NCBI RefSeq assembly: GCF_001613385.1
Contig: NZ_BDCG01000015.1
Location: 248,001 to 312,000, forward strand
Direction of reading: 5' to 3'
DNA from: Nocardia flavorosea NBRC 108225
GTDB lineage: Bacteria; Actinomycetota; Actinomycetes; Mycobacteriales; Mycobacteriaceae
Length of the DNA stretch: 64,000 nt
In this document: positions 1 through 8,913 of the stretch, piece after piece
Position numbering within the stretch: the stretch's first letter is position 1
Layout of the letters: the number at the start of each line of letters is the position of its first letter
Program-made: the position numbers and the translations under genes
The notes under the pieces: model-generated
What the model was told of the DNA's origin: nothing
The model's database searches: none
What the model saw: the letters and a program-made list of their open reading frames with translations, nothing else

Positions 1-76
1 CCGAGGTGATCCGGTGTTGCAGGACGGCGGCACCGGTGGGGGTTCTTCCGGGTCGTTCGGGCATGCGACGAGTTTA

Positions 77-135
77 CGGCTGGACGGTACCGTCTCGTCC
101 TTCTATAGTTTGGACGGGACGGTACCGTATCGTCC
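77..135 (+). promoter_or_regulatory. Promoter with two palindromic operators
   Basis: Two copies of a palindrome centred on GGTACC (centres near 88 and 123, 35 bp apart) share the right half GACGGTACCGT.TCGTCC. The left half is better kept in the second copy (112-135). A -35-like TGGACG (81-86) and a -10-like TATAGT (104-109) are 17 bp apart, so both operators overlap the core promoter and start site. This layout suits a TetR-family repressor; no such gene is inside the window on this side, so it may lie just to the left. The regulator assignment is inference. Confidence 0.65.
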
Positions 136-154
136 GTTTTTGAGAGGTGAGTTC

Positions 155-610
155 ATGACCGAGCCATCCCGCACCGCCGAAGATCTCTACGCCGAGTCCC
201 TACGGCTGCTGCTGGCGAAAGATATGTCCGGTTATGCCGGACTATGGGCAGTCGACGGGGTGATGGAGTTCCCGTTCGCCGGCCCCGGATACCCGGCACG
301 CCTCGAGGGCCGCGGCGCCATCACGGACTATCTCCGTGGCTACCCGGACCTGTTGGACATCCAGGAGGTCACGCCGCACACCTTGCACCGGTCGACCGAC
401 CCGGGGACCGTCGTAGCGGAGTTCGACGCCGCCGGCCGGGTCGTCGCCACCGGCCGGCCGTATCGGATGCGGTACGTCGCGGTCCTCACCGCGTATGACG
501 GCGAGATCACGTCCTACCGCGACTATTGGAGCCCACTGGCCGCCGCTGAGTTCATGGGTGGAATCGACGAGCTCACCAGCGCTTTTGCTGGCGGGAGTTC
601 GAACCGATGA
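155..610 (+). CDS. NTF2/SnoaL-like protein
   Basis: A 151-aa protein with the small cone-shaped NTF2/SnoaL-like fold: N-terminal helices (TAEDLYAESLRLLLAKD), the segment AVDGVMEFPFAGP, then strands ending in ITSYRDYW, typical of ketosteroid-isomerase-like proteins. ATG 155 is chosen because GAGAGGTGA lies just upstream and the longer reading frame runs through the promoter/operator region. The stop overlaps the next ATG by four bases (ATGA), so it is translationally coupled to the NmrA-like gene. Substrate is unknown; such pairs usually act on small reactive or aromatic compounds. Induction is probably controlled by the two upstream palindromes. Confidence 0.85.
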   Translation: MTEPSRTAEDLYAESLRLLLAKDMSGYAGLWAVDGVMEFPFAGPGYPARLEGRGAITDYLRGYPDLLDIQEVTPHTLHRSTDPGTVVAEFDAAGRVVATGRPYRMRYVAVLTAYDGEITSYRDYWSPLAAAEFMGGIDELTSAFAGGSSNR

Positions 611-1452
611 GTGAATCGCCCTCCACATTGGTGATCGGCGGAACCGGTACGACCGGCAGCCGGGTGGTCACCCGGCTACGTGCGCACGCCGCTACCGTAC
701 GGATCGCGACCCGGTCGGCCGCCGGTGGTGGTCGGGAACTCGTTCGCTTCGACTGGAGCGAGCCGGAAACATACGCCCCCGCTGTCATGGATGTGGATCG
801 GATCTACCTGATCGCGCCTCCCGGCATCGTCGATCCAGTGCCGCAGGTGGCGAAACTCCTGGAAATCGCGGTTCGGGCCGGGACACGGCGGGTCGTCGTG
901 CTCAGCTCGTCCGCGTTACCGGACAGCGACTCCGGGCCCGGCGCCCTCGCCCCGCTGATCCGGACGACGGTGCCCGAATGGGCCGTGCTCCGGCCGTCCT
1001 GGTTCATGCAGAACTTTGCCGGTCAGCTCGCGTCGGGAATCCGGGAACGCGCCGAGATCGTGACAGCGACAGGTGACGGACGAATCGGTTTCGTCGATGC
1101 CGCCGATATCGCGGCGGTGGCCGCCCGGGCGCTGCTGGACCCCACGCCGCACAATGCCGATCACGTGATCACCGGTCCGGCGGCACTGAGCTACGCCGAG
1201 GCCGCCGGGATGATCTCCGCCGCTACGGGGCGGGTGCTGCGGCATCGGCAGGTGAGCACTACCGAGATGGCCGCCCGGTTCGCCGAGATGGGCCTGCCGC
1301 CGGACTATGCCGCATTCCTCGCCGGTCTCGACGACAAGATCCGGCAGGGTGCGGAAGACCGTGTCACGACCACCGTCGCCGCGGTAACGGGGAGCCCTGC
1401 ACGATCCTTCGCCGAGTTCGTCGATACGCACCGCATGGCATTCGTTCCATGA
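607..1452 (+). CDS. NmrA-family NAD(P)-binding protein
   Basis: A 281-aa atypical short-chain dehydrogenase. The glycine-rich loop GGTGTTGS (about residues 11-18) opens a Rossmann fold, and TRSAAGG follows the second strand as in NADP-binding NmrA/HSCARG proteins. The sequence VLRPSWFMQNF (about 125-135) and the closing substrate lobe are typical of the family, which holds NADPH sensors and quinone or aldehyde reductases. It overlaps the SnoaL-like gene by ATGA, so the two form an operon. The YxxxK catalytic pair of classical SDRs is not evident, as usual in NmrA proteins. The specific substrate cannot be read from sequence. Confidence 0.88.
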   Translation: MSESPSTLVIGGTGTTGSRVVTRLRAHAATVRIATRSAAGGGRELVRFDWSEPETYAPAVMDVDRIYLIAPPGIVDPVPQVAKLLEIAVRAGTRRVVVLSSSALPDSDSGPGALAPLIRTTVPEWAVLRPSWFMQNFAGQLASGIRERAEIVTATGDGRIGFVDAADIAAVAARALLDPTPHNADHVITGPAALSYAEAAGMISAATGRVLRHRQVSTTEMAARFAEMGLPPDYAAFLAGLDDKIRQGAEDRVTTTVAAVTGSPARSFAEFVDTHRMAFVP

Positions 1453-1520
1453 CCACAGCGCGCAGCGGGGCGCGGCGCGCCTACGGGCGGTTACCGCCGC
1501 CGGCGCGGTGATAACCAGGG

Positions 1521-2342
1521 CTACGGGGTGGACTCGGGCCGCTTCTTGTACACCCCGCGGCCCACCTGCAGGTAGGAGAGGCGGTCGGCCGCGCGGGTGC
1601 TGAAGCGCCGGACGATATCGAAGACATGGGCGTCCTTGCCGATGACGACCCGGCCCCTCCCTTTCATCGTCGCATCGACCATCCGGCGCGCGACGTTCTC
1701 GGGTTTCGCCGCGAACCCCTCGGCCAGTTTCTCCGGCGCGCCCATCTGCTGGGAGACCTGCCGTACGAGATCGGTCCACACCGTCCCGGGCAGCACCGTG
1801 GTGACGGTGACCTTCGAGCTGCCGCGCAGATCCTGCGCCAACCCGTAGCTGAACAGCGCGAGCGCGGCCTTCGAAGCGCCGTACACCGCGGAGCCCGGGA
1901 ACGGCGCGATCGCGGACAGGCTCGAAGTGTTCATGATGACCCCCGCCGGACGCGTCTCGAGGTGCGGGAGGAAGGCGCGCGACATCCACACCGCTCCGAA
2001 GAAGTTCACGCGCATCAACGTTTCGATCCGGTCGTCGCTGATATCGGCGAGGGTCTGCAAGTTCTGCGGGATTCCCGCGATATTGAACAGGCCGTCCACC
2101 CGCCCGTGTGCGGTGATCACGGTTTCCGGGAACGCGGCCACGGCGTCGCGGTCGGCGATATCGAGCCGATAGGCGGTGAAGCGGCCGGGATCGGCGGCCA
2201 GTGCCGCGGTGCGGGCCAGGGCCTGCTCGTCCAGGTCGGCGCCTGCCACGGTGGCGCCGCGGCTGATCAGCTCGAGCGCTACACATCGCCCGATACCGTT
2301 TCCGGCTCCGGTGACGACGAAAATATTTCCCGCGACCTGCAT
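1521..2342 (-). CDS. SDR family oxidoreductase
   Basis: A 273-aa classical short-chain dehydrogenase/reductase. TGAGNGIG (11-18) is the cofactor loop, NIAG (about 87-90) replaces the common NNAG, Ser 141 and Tyr154-x3-Lys158 (YGASK) form the catalytic set, and PGTVWTD follows as in the family. A GGGAG Shine-Dalgarno lies about 8 bases before the ATG. It converges on the NmrA gene and diverges from the 2-hydroxyacid dehydrogenase. The C-terminus (RLSYLQVGRGVYKKRPEST) resembles mycobacterial SDRs of unknown substrate. A monocistronic lipid or steroid reductase is plausible but not proven. Confidence 0.88.
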   Translation of the reverse strand: MQVAGNIFVVTGAGNGIGRCVALELISRGATVAGADLDEQALARTAALAADPGRFTAYRLDIADRDAVAAFPETVITAHGRVDGLFNIAGIPQNLQTLADISDDRIETLMRVNFFGAVWMSRAFLPHLETRPAGVIMNTSSLSAIAPFPGSAVYGASKAALALFSYGLAQDLRGSSKVTVTTVLPGTVWTDLVRQVSQQMGAPEKLAEGFAAKPENVARRMVDATMKGRGRVVIGKDAHVFDIVRRFSTRAADRLSYLQVGRGVYKKRPESTP

Positions 2343-2569
2343 GCTCGACTCCCGATTTCTTGACTGGACAGCTGTCTGAACGTATCAAGCCGGTCGGAGT
2401 CCGTGAGCACCGTAACCGGTGAGTGGACGGGCGGGCCCGTAGCGCATGATCGTTGCCACGGACCGGTGGTCTCGGGCAAGGTCGAAGCGGCATTCTCGAC
2501 AGCGCCACGAAACGGACCGGCCGCTGTGGTGACCGCCTGCCGCCGTACCCCCGACCCGGAAAGCGAACC

Positions 2570-3496
2570 GTGCCGAATACCGCAGCACCCCGAATCCATC
2601 TCGGCCCCGGCCACCAGACCACGCTCGCCGACGGGATCGCCCGCGGCGGGGGCGTTCTCGCCTCGCTCGCCGACGCCGAAGCGGTCGTCTGGGCGCAGGG
2701 GCCGGACACGTTTCCGGAGCGGCTGCCGGATACCGTCCGCTGGGTGCAGCTGCCCTCCGCCGGAATCGAGCCGTGGCTCGCGGCGGGACTCGTCGACGAC
2801 CGGCGCACCTGGACCTCGGCAGCCGGGGCATACGCCGGCAATGTCGCCGAGCACGCGGTACTGCTACTGCTCGCAGGCGTGCGCGGGCTCACCGAACAGG
2901 TACGCGCGGTGTCGTGGCGCAAAGCGGAATTCGATCCACGCGTCGGGACCTTGCAGGGCGCGACCGTCGCGATCGTCGGCTGCGGAGGTATCGGCCGCGC
3001 TATGATCCCGCTGCTCACCGCGTTCGGCGCCGAAGTGCTGGCGGTGACCCGCTCGGGGACTCCGGTACCCGGCGCCGCCGAAACCCTGCCCGCCACCCGG
3101 ACGGACGAAGTATGGTCACGCGCAGATCATTTCGTGATCGCAGCCCCGGCCACCGCGGAGACGGCGCAGCTCGTGGACGCGGACACCCTGGCCCGGATGA
3201 AACCGACCGCGTGGGTCGTCAATATCGCCCGGGGCACGCTGATCGATACCGGCGCACTGGTGGACGCCCTGCGCGACCACACGATCGGCGGCGCCGCACT
3301 GGACGTCACCGATCCGGAACCGCTGCCCACCGGCCATCCCCTGTGGACCCTGCCCAATGCGCTGATCACACCGCATATCGCCAACCCGGCCACCGGGCTC
3401 CCCAGGACGCTGGCCGAGCATGTGGCGGCCAATGTCGAACGGTTCGCGGCGGGTCAACCGTTGCTGGCCGTGATCGACCCGGTGCGGGGTTACTGA
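2570..3496 (+). CDS. D-isomer-specific 2-hydroxyacid dehydrogenase
   Basis: A 308-aa NAD(P)-dependent D-2-hydroxyacid dehydrogenase. The NAD-binding motif GCGGIG is at 137-142. The catalytic set is Arg221 (ARGTLID), Glu250 (DPEPLP) and His269 (TPHIAN), so the enzyme looks complete. GTG 2570 is preferred: GGAAAG sits 6 bases upstream and the family begins about here, whereas the longer frame from 2453 adds an arginine-rich tail with no family counterpart. It is divergent from the SDR gene. Members reduce or oxidise 2-keto/2-hydroxy acids such as glyoxylate, hydroxypyruvate or phosphoglycerate; the closest substrate cannot be told. Confidence 0.88.
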   Translation: MPNTAAPRIHLGPGHQTTLADGIARGGGVLASLADAEAVVWAQGPDTFPERLPDTVRWVQLPSAGIEPWLAAGLVDDRRTWTSAAGAYAGNVAEHAVLLLLAGVRGLTEQVRAVSWRKAEFDPRVGTLQGATVAIVGCGGIGRAMIPLLTAFGAEVLAVTRSGTPVPGAAETLPATRTDEVWSRADHFVIAAPATAETAQLVDADTLARMKPTAWVVNIARGTLIDTGALVDALRDHTIGGAALDVTDPEPLPTGHPLWTLPNALITPHIANPATGLPRTLAEHVAANVERFAAGQPLLAVIDPVRGY

Positions 3497-3689
3497 CGAT
3501 CCCGAGCTCGGCCCGTGAACGCCCGTTATCCGCCCGTGGTCACCACGCCGCCGATACCGCAGGTTCGGCCGGTGCGGCGACGAGTTCGACCGTTACTCCC
3601 GGCCGCACGTGTGCGCCGAAGACCGCCGTGATCGCATCGGTGACGCCCGTGCGGCCGGGCCACGATGTGCCCGGCTCCGGGAACAGCAT

Positions 3690-3878
3690 TCAACGCTTGC
3701 GGGCCCGCGCCTGCCTGGTGAGTTCGGTGATGCGGTCGGGGCGGTGAGAATTGTTCAGCTCGGCCACCAGCTCGTCGGGGCACAACTCGTACACGTCGCC
3801 CCACCAACGGCAAGCCTTGTTGTCCCATACGCGGTATCCGCCCGGCACGCCGCGTGCCACATACCGTCGTCGAGCCAT
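3690..3878 (-). CDS. Small basic/aromatic hypothetical protein
   Basis: A 62-aa protein beginning MARRRYVARGVPGGYRVWDN and rich in Arg, Trp and Tyr. The middle reads CRWWGDVYELCPDELVAELN, and the C-terminus is a basic helix. On the minus strand a -10-like TAGAAT (3885-3890) ends 6 bases before the ATG, so the mRNA would start at the ATG itself and be leaderless, common in this group. I do not recognise a named family. The ordered hydrophobic and aromatic pattern and the well-placed promoter favour a real gene over a chance frame. Confidence 0.6.
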   Translation of the reverse strand: MARRRYVARGVPGGYRVWDNKACRWWGDVYELCPDELVAELNNSHRPDRITELTRQARARKR

Positions 3879-3992
3879 GCCGGGATTCTAACGGCGCACC
3901 ACAACCCCTGGAATCACTCATCCAGTGTTCGCAGAACCGCTGGATCGTGACAGGTCGCTGCTGCGGTGCGCATCGAGACGCATGGGCCACGT

Positions 3993-4082
3993 TCAATCGC
4001 GCCGATCCGGCAGTGTGACCGCCAGGACGAAAGCCGCAACTCCCAGGAGTGCCAGGACGACCAGCGCCGGACTCCAGATCAC
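3993..4082 (-). CDS. 29-aa membrane microprotein
   Basis: A very short frame starting at GTG 4082, which overlaps the stop of the upstream 111-aa gene as GTGA. The peptide (VIWSPALVVLALLGVAAFVL, then AVTLPDRRD) is a single hydrophobic segment followed by a charged tail, like a one-pass membrane microprotein. Translational coupling by the four-base overlap is the main evidence; there is no independent ribosome site. It could be chance, but the hydrophobic run ending in DRRD just before the stop is what a small membrane peptide looks like. Confidence 0.45.
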   Translation of the reverse strand: MIWSPALVVLALLGVAAFVLAVTLPDRRD

Positions 4083-4414
4083 CGCAGCTCCCGGGCAGGC
4101 GTCGACCCGAACGGGTAGCGGTGGGTGCTCGTGATCAGGTCGGCCGCCTGGGCCACCACCCACCACGGAGTGTCCGGGTCCAGCATGTGGAGATGCGGAA
4201 TCACCACAGCGTCCGCGATATGTTCGAGCGTGTGCTGGACCGCGATGAGCGCCGAGAGCACGGCGGGTGCGTCCGTGCGGACCGTATGGACGATGGTCGC
4301 GTGATGTCTGTCCAGCAGTGCCTCGAGCACGGCCGGGTCGTGCTCGCTGTGCAGTAGAACTACCGCTCGTATACGCATGGCCGCGGAATCGGCACCGACT
4401 GTGTCCGTCTTCAT
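4079..4414 (-). CDS. Hypothetical protein divergent from XRE regulator
   Basis: A 111-aa protein starting MKTDTVGADSAAMRIRAVVL. GAGGGG lies four bases before ATG 4414. The body alternates strand-like and helix-like stretches (RAVVLLHSEHD, VLEALLDRHHATIVHTVRTD, ADAVVIPHLHMLDPDTPWWVV), faintly like the small Rossmann-like N-terminal domain of serine recombinases, but no catalytic Ser/Arg set is seen, so no function is given. It shares the short intergenic region with the XRE regulator and is followed by the 29-aa membrane peptide through a GTGA overlap. A regulator plus its target is the simplest reading. Confidence 0.65.
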   Translation of the reverse strand: MKTDTVGADSAAMRIRAVVLLHSEHDPAVLEALLDRHHATIVHTVRTDAPAVLSALIAVQHTLEHIADAVVIPHLHMLDPDTPWWVVAQAADLITSTHRYPFGSTPARELR

Positions 4415-4514
4415 GATTCCCCTCTGTATTCGGATTCCCGCATCCGCGCCGGTCGGTGAAGAAGCACATGTCGGCGGCGGGCGGAGAAAGCATCCGTGGA
4501 ATGTGCGACGAGGG

Positions 4515-4531
4515 TTTGCCAGCCAGGCAAA
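4515..4531. promoter_or_regulatory. Inverted repeat before XRE regulator
   Basis: TTTGCC-AGCCA-GGCAAA is an interrupted palindrome with 6-bp arms, in the region between the 111-aa gene and the XRE regulator. A -10-like TACGCT (4561-4566) ends 6 bases before the regulator ATG, which would give a leaderless transcript. The palindrome lies about 30 bp upstream of it, where an autoregulatory XRE dimer could bind. Confidence 0.45.
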
Positions 4532-4572
4532 ACAGCAGTGTCGACGGCCTGGAGCTGGGTTACGCTGGGGAC

Positions 4573-5754
4573 ATGGCCTCGGACGACGGTATGGGGCAGT
4601 CGCTCCGCCGGATACGGCATGCACGAGGGAAATCGCTCGCGGTCGTGGCAGGTTTGGCCGGAATCTCCACGTCATATCTTTCACGGCTGGAGTCGGGTGA
4701 GCGTGCGCTGGATCGACGATCATTGATCATCGCCCTGGCGCGTGCGCTCGAGGTGGCTCCCAGCGAGATCACCCGGAGTGGCGTAGGTCTGAGCGGCGAC
4801 CTGGATGAAGATCGGTCACTGGGCGATGTGCGTCTGTCGATGCTGCAGGCAAGTATCGGCGAGCCCGGTGGAGAAGTCGTCTCCTCGTCGGTTCTGAAAA
4901 TTCGGGCGAATTCGGTGCTGGATGCGCAACGCCGCTGTGACTACTCAATGGTCGGGTCCGAGCTGCCCGGCCTGATACGGGATCTGCATACTTCGCTTGC
5001 CGCCGGTAGGGACGATGAGGCGCTGTTGAAACTCGCGGTGCTTACCCATGTGCAGGGCACGCAAGCATGGTTGTCCGCCATCGGCGCGGCGCCCGATCTC
5101 GCATGGCAAGCGTCGCTGCTGGCCCGCCGGGCTGCCGAGCGGTTGGATGACCCCTTGTTCGGTGCGGTGAGTGCCTTCGGAACCAGTTTCGGTCTACTGT
5201 CGGCCGGCGGGTTCGAGCCCGCGCGGCGGTTGCTGTCGGCGGCCGAACCCGGAACCGCGACAAACGAAGCGATGCAGGTGTCCGGGATGCTCGCTTTGAC
5301 CCACGCTCTGGTGGCCGCGGCCAAGGTCGACGCGGGTTCGCGGCGAGCGGCTCTCGATCAAGCAGCCGATTTGGCCGCGCACACCGGCGATGCCAATGCG
5401 ATGTGGTTCGGATTCGGCCCTTCGAACGTCGGCATCTGGCGGATGTCGGTGGCGCTCGAAGCGGGGGACCATCACGAGGCTGCCGCAATCGCCGAAACAG
5501 TCGACCCCCGCGCACTCGCCGCGACGAGGCAAGCGGCGTACTACCGGGAATACGGACGCGCACTTGCGCGCTTACCGAAGCGACAGACCGAAGCGGTGCT
5601 GATGCTGCGCCGTGCCGAGAAGATCTCGCCCGCCCGAATCCATCGGCATCCGTTCATGCGCGCCGTACTCACGGAACTTCTTGCGCGAGCGAAGAAGGAA
5701 GCGGTTGGGCGTGAGTTGCGCGGTATGGCATACCGGTCGGGTCTATCGCTGTAA
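4573..5754 (+). CDS. XRE-family regulator with TPR-like C-terminus
   Basis: A 393-aa regulator. Residues about 8-63 form a Cro/C1-type helix-turn-helix (SLRRIRHARGKSLAVVAGLA, then STSYLSRLESGERALD). The remaining 320 residues are alpha-helical and Ala/Leu-rich, resembling the tetratricopeptide-like sensor region of actinobacterial XRE proteins (RRAAERLDDP, ARRLLSAAEPG, TRQAAYYREYGRALARL). ATG 4573 is chosen because the HTH begins right after it; a longer frame adds 39 residues with no family likeness. Such proteins control a divergent or adjacent gene, here the 111-aa/29-aa pair. The ligand is unknown. Confidence 0.85.
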   Translation: MASDDGMGQSLRRIRHARGKSLAVVAGLAGISTSYLSRLESGERALDRRSLIIALARALEVAPSEITRSGVGLSGDLDEDRSLGDVRLSMLQASIGEPGGEVVSSSVLKIRANSVLDAQRRCDYSMVGSELPGLIRDLHTSLAAGRDDEALLKLAVLTHVQGTQAWLSAIGAAPDLAWQASLLARRAAERLDDPLFGAVSAFGTSFGLLSAGGFEPARRLLSAAEPGTATNEAMQVSGMLALTHALVAAAKVDAGSRRAALDQAADLAAHTGDANAMWFGFGPSNVGIWRMSVALEAGDHHEAAAIAETVDPRALAATRQAAYYREYGRALARLPKRQTEAVLMLRRAEKISPARIHRHPFMRAVLTELLARAKKEAVGRELRGMAYRSGLSL

Positions 5755-5801
5755 CGGTTTCGTGGTGTTGAGACTGTTTCGGTCAGCGCGCGGAATCGGC
5801 T

Positions 5802-8075
5802 TCAGGCGAGGCTCGGTGCGTATTTCTCCGAGGCATGGTCGGTGCGGTCCGTTGTGGAGGGTGGTTCGGATTTCGGGTCCTCGGGTTCGTGCCGGGGTCG
5901 TGGGCGGTTGCGGATGTAGAGCAGTTGCAGCACACCGATACCGATCAGCCCGAGTACGAAAGTGGCCAGCCCCAGGTACATGCCAGGCGGTCGCCAGGTG
6001 ATCATGAGTTCGGCGTTCTCGGTGCCGGGCGGTATCTGCACCGAGACGAATATGTCGTCCAGCGCCTCGTAGTCGTGTTCGCGGCCGTCGAGCTCGGCTC
6101 GATATCCCGGCCAGGCAAGGCGCGCGAACGTCACCCGGCCGCCGTGTTCCGAGGTGACCCGCACAGTGCTCGTGTTCTCGGTCTCCGACACCGATACCGC
6201 CTCGACGCCGGCGGTGTGGGCGATCCGGCCGTTGTCCGTGGAGATCGGCCCGGTGTCGCGTTCCAGCACCCAGATCCATTTGTCGTTCGGCGGATAATCG
6301 ACCCAGTGCCAGCCCGGCGGCGGGGGAGTGTCGCGGGCGTCCGGGTAGACCAGGCGCATCAGGGTGACGCGGTCGACCTTCATGAGGTCGACCAGCGGTA
6401 CGCCCGTGACCGGTTCCGGCGCGAAGATCTTGTCGAAGGCTTCCGGGCAGGTGCTGCCCTCCCAGCGCATGCAGGTCCGCTGGGAGAACGCGTCGTGGCC
6501 GATGGGCGTGTAGCCGTTCACGTAGTCGAGTCCGAGGTCGGCGGCGTACAAGCCGACGACCAGAGAACTGTAGACACCGGTGAGGTCCTTGGCGTCGCCC
6601 GGGAAGATCCCACTGTTGCCCAATTGCAGAGTGGTGCCGTCGAAGTCGGGAAACAGCGCCTGCGCTTCGGAGCGGCTTTCCGGCAGGTTCCACGACATCG
6701 GGTGTGGATACGTGCTGTCGACCTGGTAATAGGCGATCGGGGCGATGCTGGCGAGTAACGCCGCACAGGCCGCGGTCCGGCCCCGTTTCGCGTACAGCAG
6801 CAGGATCAGAACGCCCAAGACTGCCACGGCAGCGGCCGCCCCGATATGGGTCCAGATGCGGTTGCTCGGCGCCGACGACACCGAGCGCGCCAGCAGCACC
6901 AGCACCAGGCCGCCCGCTATTCCGCACCGCAGTCGCCAATTCGTCAGGGCTCCATGGCGACTCAGCAGTATGCAGCACAGGATGAGGAGCGCCAGTGCGA
7001 GCATCGGCAGCACCCGCGCCGGCCACCGGAGCGGGCCGAAGGCGGCCGGCCCGGCGGTCCACATCAGCGCGAAACCGGCGAAGATCACCGCCGCGGCGGA
7101 CGCCCGGAATGTCTGTGCGGTGGCCTTCCAATCGATGAACGCCAGCGCCGGGATGAGGAACCAGGCGATGTAGACCATCGGCATGGGCTGGATCAGCCCG
7201 AACCAGGAGTTGAACGACGGCAGTGTGCTCGGCAGGCTCGCATTCAGCGATTCCGACCAGGGCACGGTCATGAAACCGTCGTTGTTGATCATATCGTCGG
7301 CGGTCCGCCAGGTGACGTCCGCCGAGAGGATTCCCGGCAGATAGGTCATGAGACCGGCCGCCCCGGCGCATCCGGCGGCCAGCAGCACCCGCACCGCCGG
7401 CCACGGTGTGCGCTGATACACCCATTCCCCGGCGGCGACGGCCACGATCATGAGCGCGGATTCGATACCGGGCCAGACGTATCCGACCGTGATCGCGAAA
7501 AACAGGAACACGAACACCGGAACGGGTCCGCTGCGACCGCGCGCATAACGCACCCCGGACGCCCACGCGTGAGTGAGCCATGCCGTGCCGGCGAGACCGA
7601 GCACCCAGCTGGCCTGATCCAGGAACAGCAGCCATCCCGAGAAGCAGAACGCGACACCCGCCACCGCCGCCCATGCCGGGTGCGCCCGGTACTCCCTGCA
7701 CACCCGGAACACACCGAGCGCCAGGATGATCGAATAGGCGAGCTTGACCAGGGTGGCCAGGACGGCGAGATTGTCGAACGACGGCGCCAGGAACGCGATC
7801 AGCAGCTGCGGCGGATTGAACACACTGGCCTGGCCTTCGACCAGGTAGTTGCCCGCCATCCACTCCTCCGGCGCGACGCCCGGAAACTTCCCCTCACGCA
7901 GGTGGCGTCCGATATCCAGCCACAGGGGCACGTATTGCGCCTCGGTGTCGTCGGTATAGAAGTGCCGGGGGTTGGCGAGCAGTACCGCGGCATATCCGGC
8001 GACCACTCCGAGAGCGGTCACGGCGGCCCAGAGATAGGTCGTCTTTAGTCCAGCACGCAAACCGAAGTCAGGCAC
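5802..8075 (-). CDS. YfhO-like polytopic membrane protein
   Basis: A 757-aa integral membrane protein: one N-terminal membrane helix, then the extracytoplasmic-looking segment HFYTDDTEAQYVPLWLDIGRH with acidic residues, then about a dozen hydrophobic helices up to residue 430. A soluble domain follows (about 440-690), containing LAWPGYRAELDGREHDYEAL and VQIPPGTENAELMITWRPPG, with a last membrane helix and a charged tail. This layout matches YfhO/GT-C-fold proteins, which use lipid-linked sugars to decorate cell-envelope polymers. The sugar and acceptor cannot be told. The gene stands alone, convergent with the XRE gene. Confidence 0.8.
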   Translation of the reverse strand: MPDFGLRAGLKTTYLWAAVTALGVVAGYAAVLLANPRHFYTDDTEAQYVPLWLDIGRHLREGKFPGVAPEEWMAGNYLVEGQASVFNPPQLLIAFLAPSFDNLAVLATLVKLAYSIILALGVFRVCREYRAHPAWAAVAGVAFCFSGWLLFLDQASWVLGLAGTAWLTHAWASGVRYARGRSGPVPVFVFLFFAITVGYVWPGIESALMIVAVAAGEWVYQRTPWPAVRVLLAAGCAGAAGLMTYLPGILSADVTWRTADDMINNDGFMTVPWSESLNASLPSTLPSFNSWFGLIQPMPMVYIAWFLIPALAFIDWKATAQTFRASAAAVIFAGFALMWTAGPAAFGPLRWPARVLPMLALALLILCCILLSRHGALTNWRLRCGIAGGLVLVLLARSVSSAPSNRIWTHIGAAAAVAVLGVLILLLYAKRGRTAACAALLASIAPIAYYQVDSTYPHPMSWNLPESRSEAQALFPDFDGTTLQLGNSGIFPGDAKDLTGVYSSLVVGLYAADLGLDYVNGYTPIGHDAFSQRTCMRWEGSTCPEAFDKIFAPEPVTGVPLVDLMKVDRVTLMRLVYPDARDTPPPPGWHWVDYPPNDKWIWVLERDTGPISTDNGRIAHTAGVEAVSVSETENTSTVRVTSEHGGRVTFARLAWPGYRAELDGREHDYEALDDIFVSVQIPPGTENAELMITWRPPGMYLGLATFVLGLIGIGVLQLLYIRNRPRPRHEPEDPKSEPPSTTDRTDHASEKYAPSLA

Positions 8076-8363
8076 GGTTCAGTGACATTACAGTCCATGC
8101 GCGCAGCGGCCGAAAGTGGTGTAGATCTCACCGATCGTCGAGGCGCTATTGCGTATCCCGTATACCGCTGACACAAGGCCGGACAGCGACGCGGCCGCCG
8201 GTGTCCGAGCCGTTCGGCGGCAGCGGCGACCGATGCGAGCTCAGCTGTTCTACTGCGGCGAAGGAGCGGTCAGCTGTCCGTCCGCTGCGCACGGAGGACA
8301 CCGCGGCGACATGCCTGCCCGATTCGGGTGGGACAGCGGGCCAGGGAGGGGTACTTTCTGCCT

Positions 8364-8912
8364 ATGACGGATCCGTCGTACAACTATGGACGCCCGGACC
8401 CCTACCGGCAGGGGCACCAGCAGCAGCCGGGGTACCCACAGCAACCGGGGTATCCGGATCCCGGTTATCCGGACCAGCCGGAGGAGCCGAGAATCAACCT
8501 CGGACGGTTGTGGGCGGGCGGTCTCGGTACCGCGGTCGTGGTCGCGCTGGTGATCGTGGTGGCCATCATGCTGGTGCGCGGCATCCTGAACATCGCGGTT
8601 CTCTCGCCGGAAGGCGCGGGTGCGTACGGCACGGTGTCGACCACGTCCTACGCGATCGCCGGCGCCGCCGCCGCGATCGCCGCCACGGGCCTGCTGAACC
8701 TGCTGCTGGCGTTGATGCCGAATCCGCTCCAGTTCTTCTACTGGATCACCGGCCTGGTTACGGCATTGGCGGTCCTGTTGCCGTTCACCTTGGTGGCCGG
8801 GCTGGATGCCAAGATCGCCACGGCGGCGATCAACCTGATCGCGGGCCTGTGCATCATCACGCTGCTGGGGTCGATCGGGGCGGGCGCAGTCGACCGGCGT
8901 CAGCAGTACTGA
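8364..8912 (+). CDS. DUF6069 membrane protein
   Basis: A 182-aa protein. The first 50 residues are a Pro/Gln/Gly/Tyr-rich cytoplasmic tail (repeats of QQPGYP, PGYPDP), and four membrane helices follow (around 60-80, 100-125, 132-152, 160-178). The arrangement NLGRLWAGGLGTAVVVALV ... LSPEGAGAYG ... ATGLLNLLLALMPNP is that of DUF6069. GGGAGGGG is found upstream, but 12 bases from the ATG. Function is unknown; proline/glutamine-rich tails of this sort are common on actinobacterial membrane proteins. Confidence 0.82.
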   Translation: MTDPSYNYGRPDPYRQGHQQQPGYPQQPGYPDPGYPDQPEEPRINLGRLWAGGLGTAVVVALVIVVAIMLVRGILNIAVLSPEGAGAYGTVSTTSYAIAGAAAAIAATGLLNLLLALMPNPLQFFYWITGLVTALAVLLPFTLVAGLDAKIATAAINLIAGLCIITLLGSIGAGAVDRRQQY

Positions 8913-8913
8913 G

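Noticed and set aside
916..3096. Very long minus-strand open frame (over 700 codons)
   Set aside because: It runs antisense through the NmrA gene, in another frame of the SDR gene and antisense through the hydroxyacid dehydrogenase; composition is Arg/Pro/Gly-rich, a GC-rich shadow.
5743..7863. 706-codon minus-strand frame
   Set aside because: Shifted frame of the YfhO-like gene with arginine/glycine-rich translation and no membrane helices.
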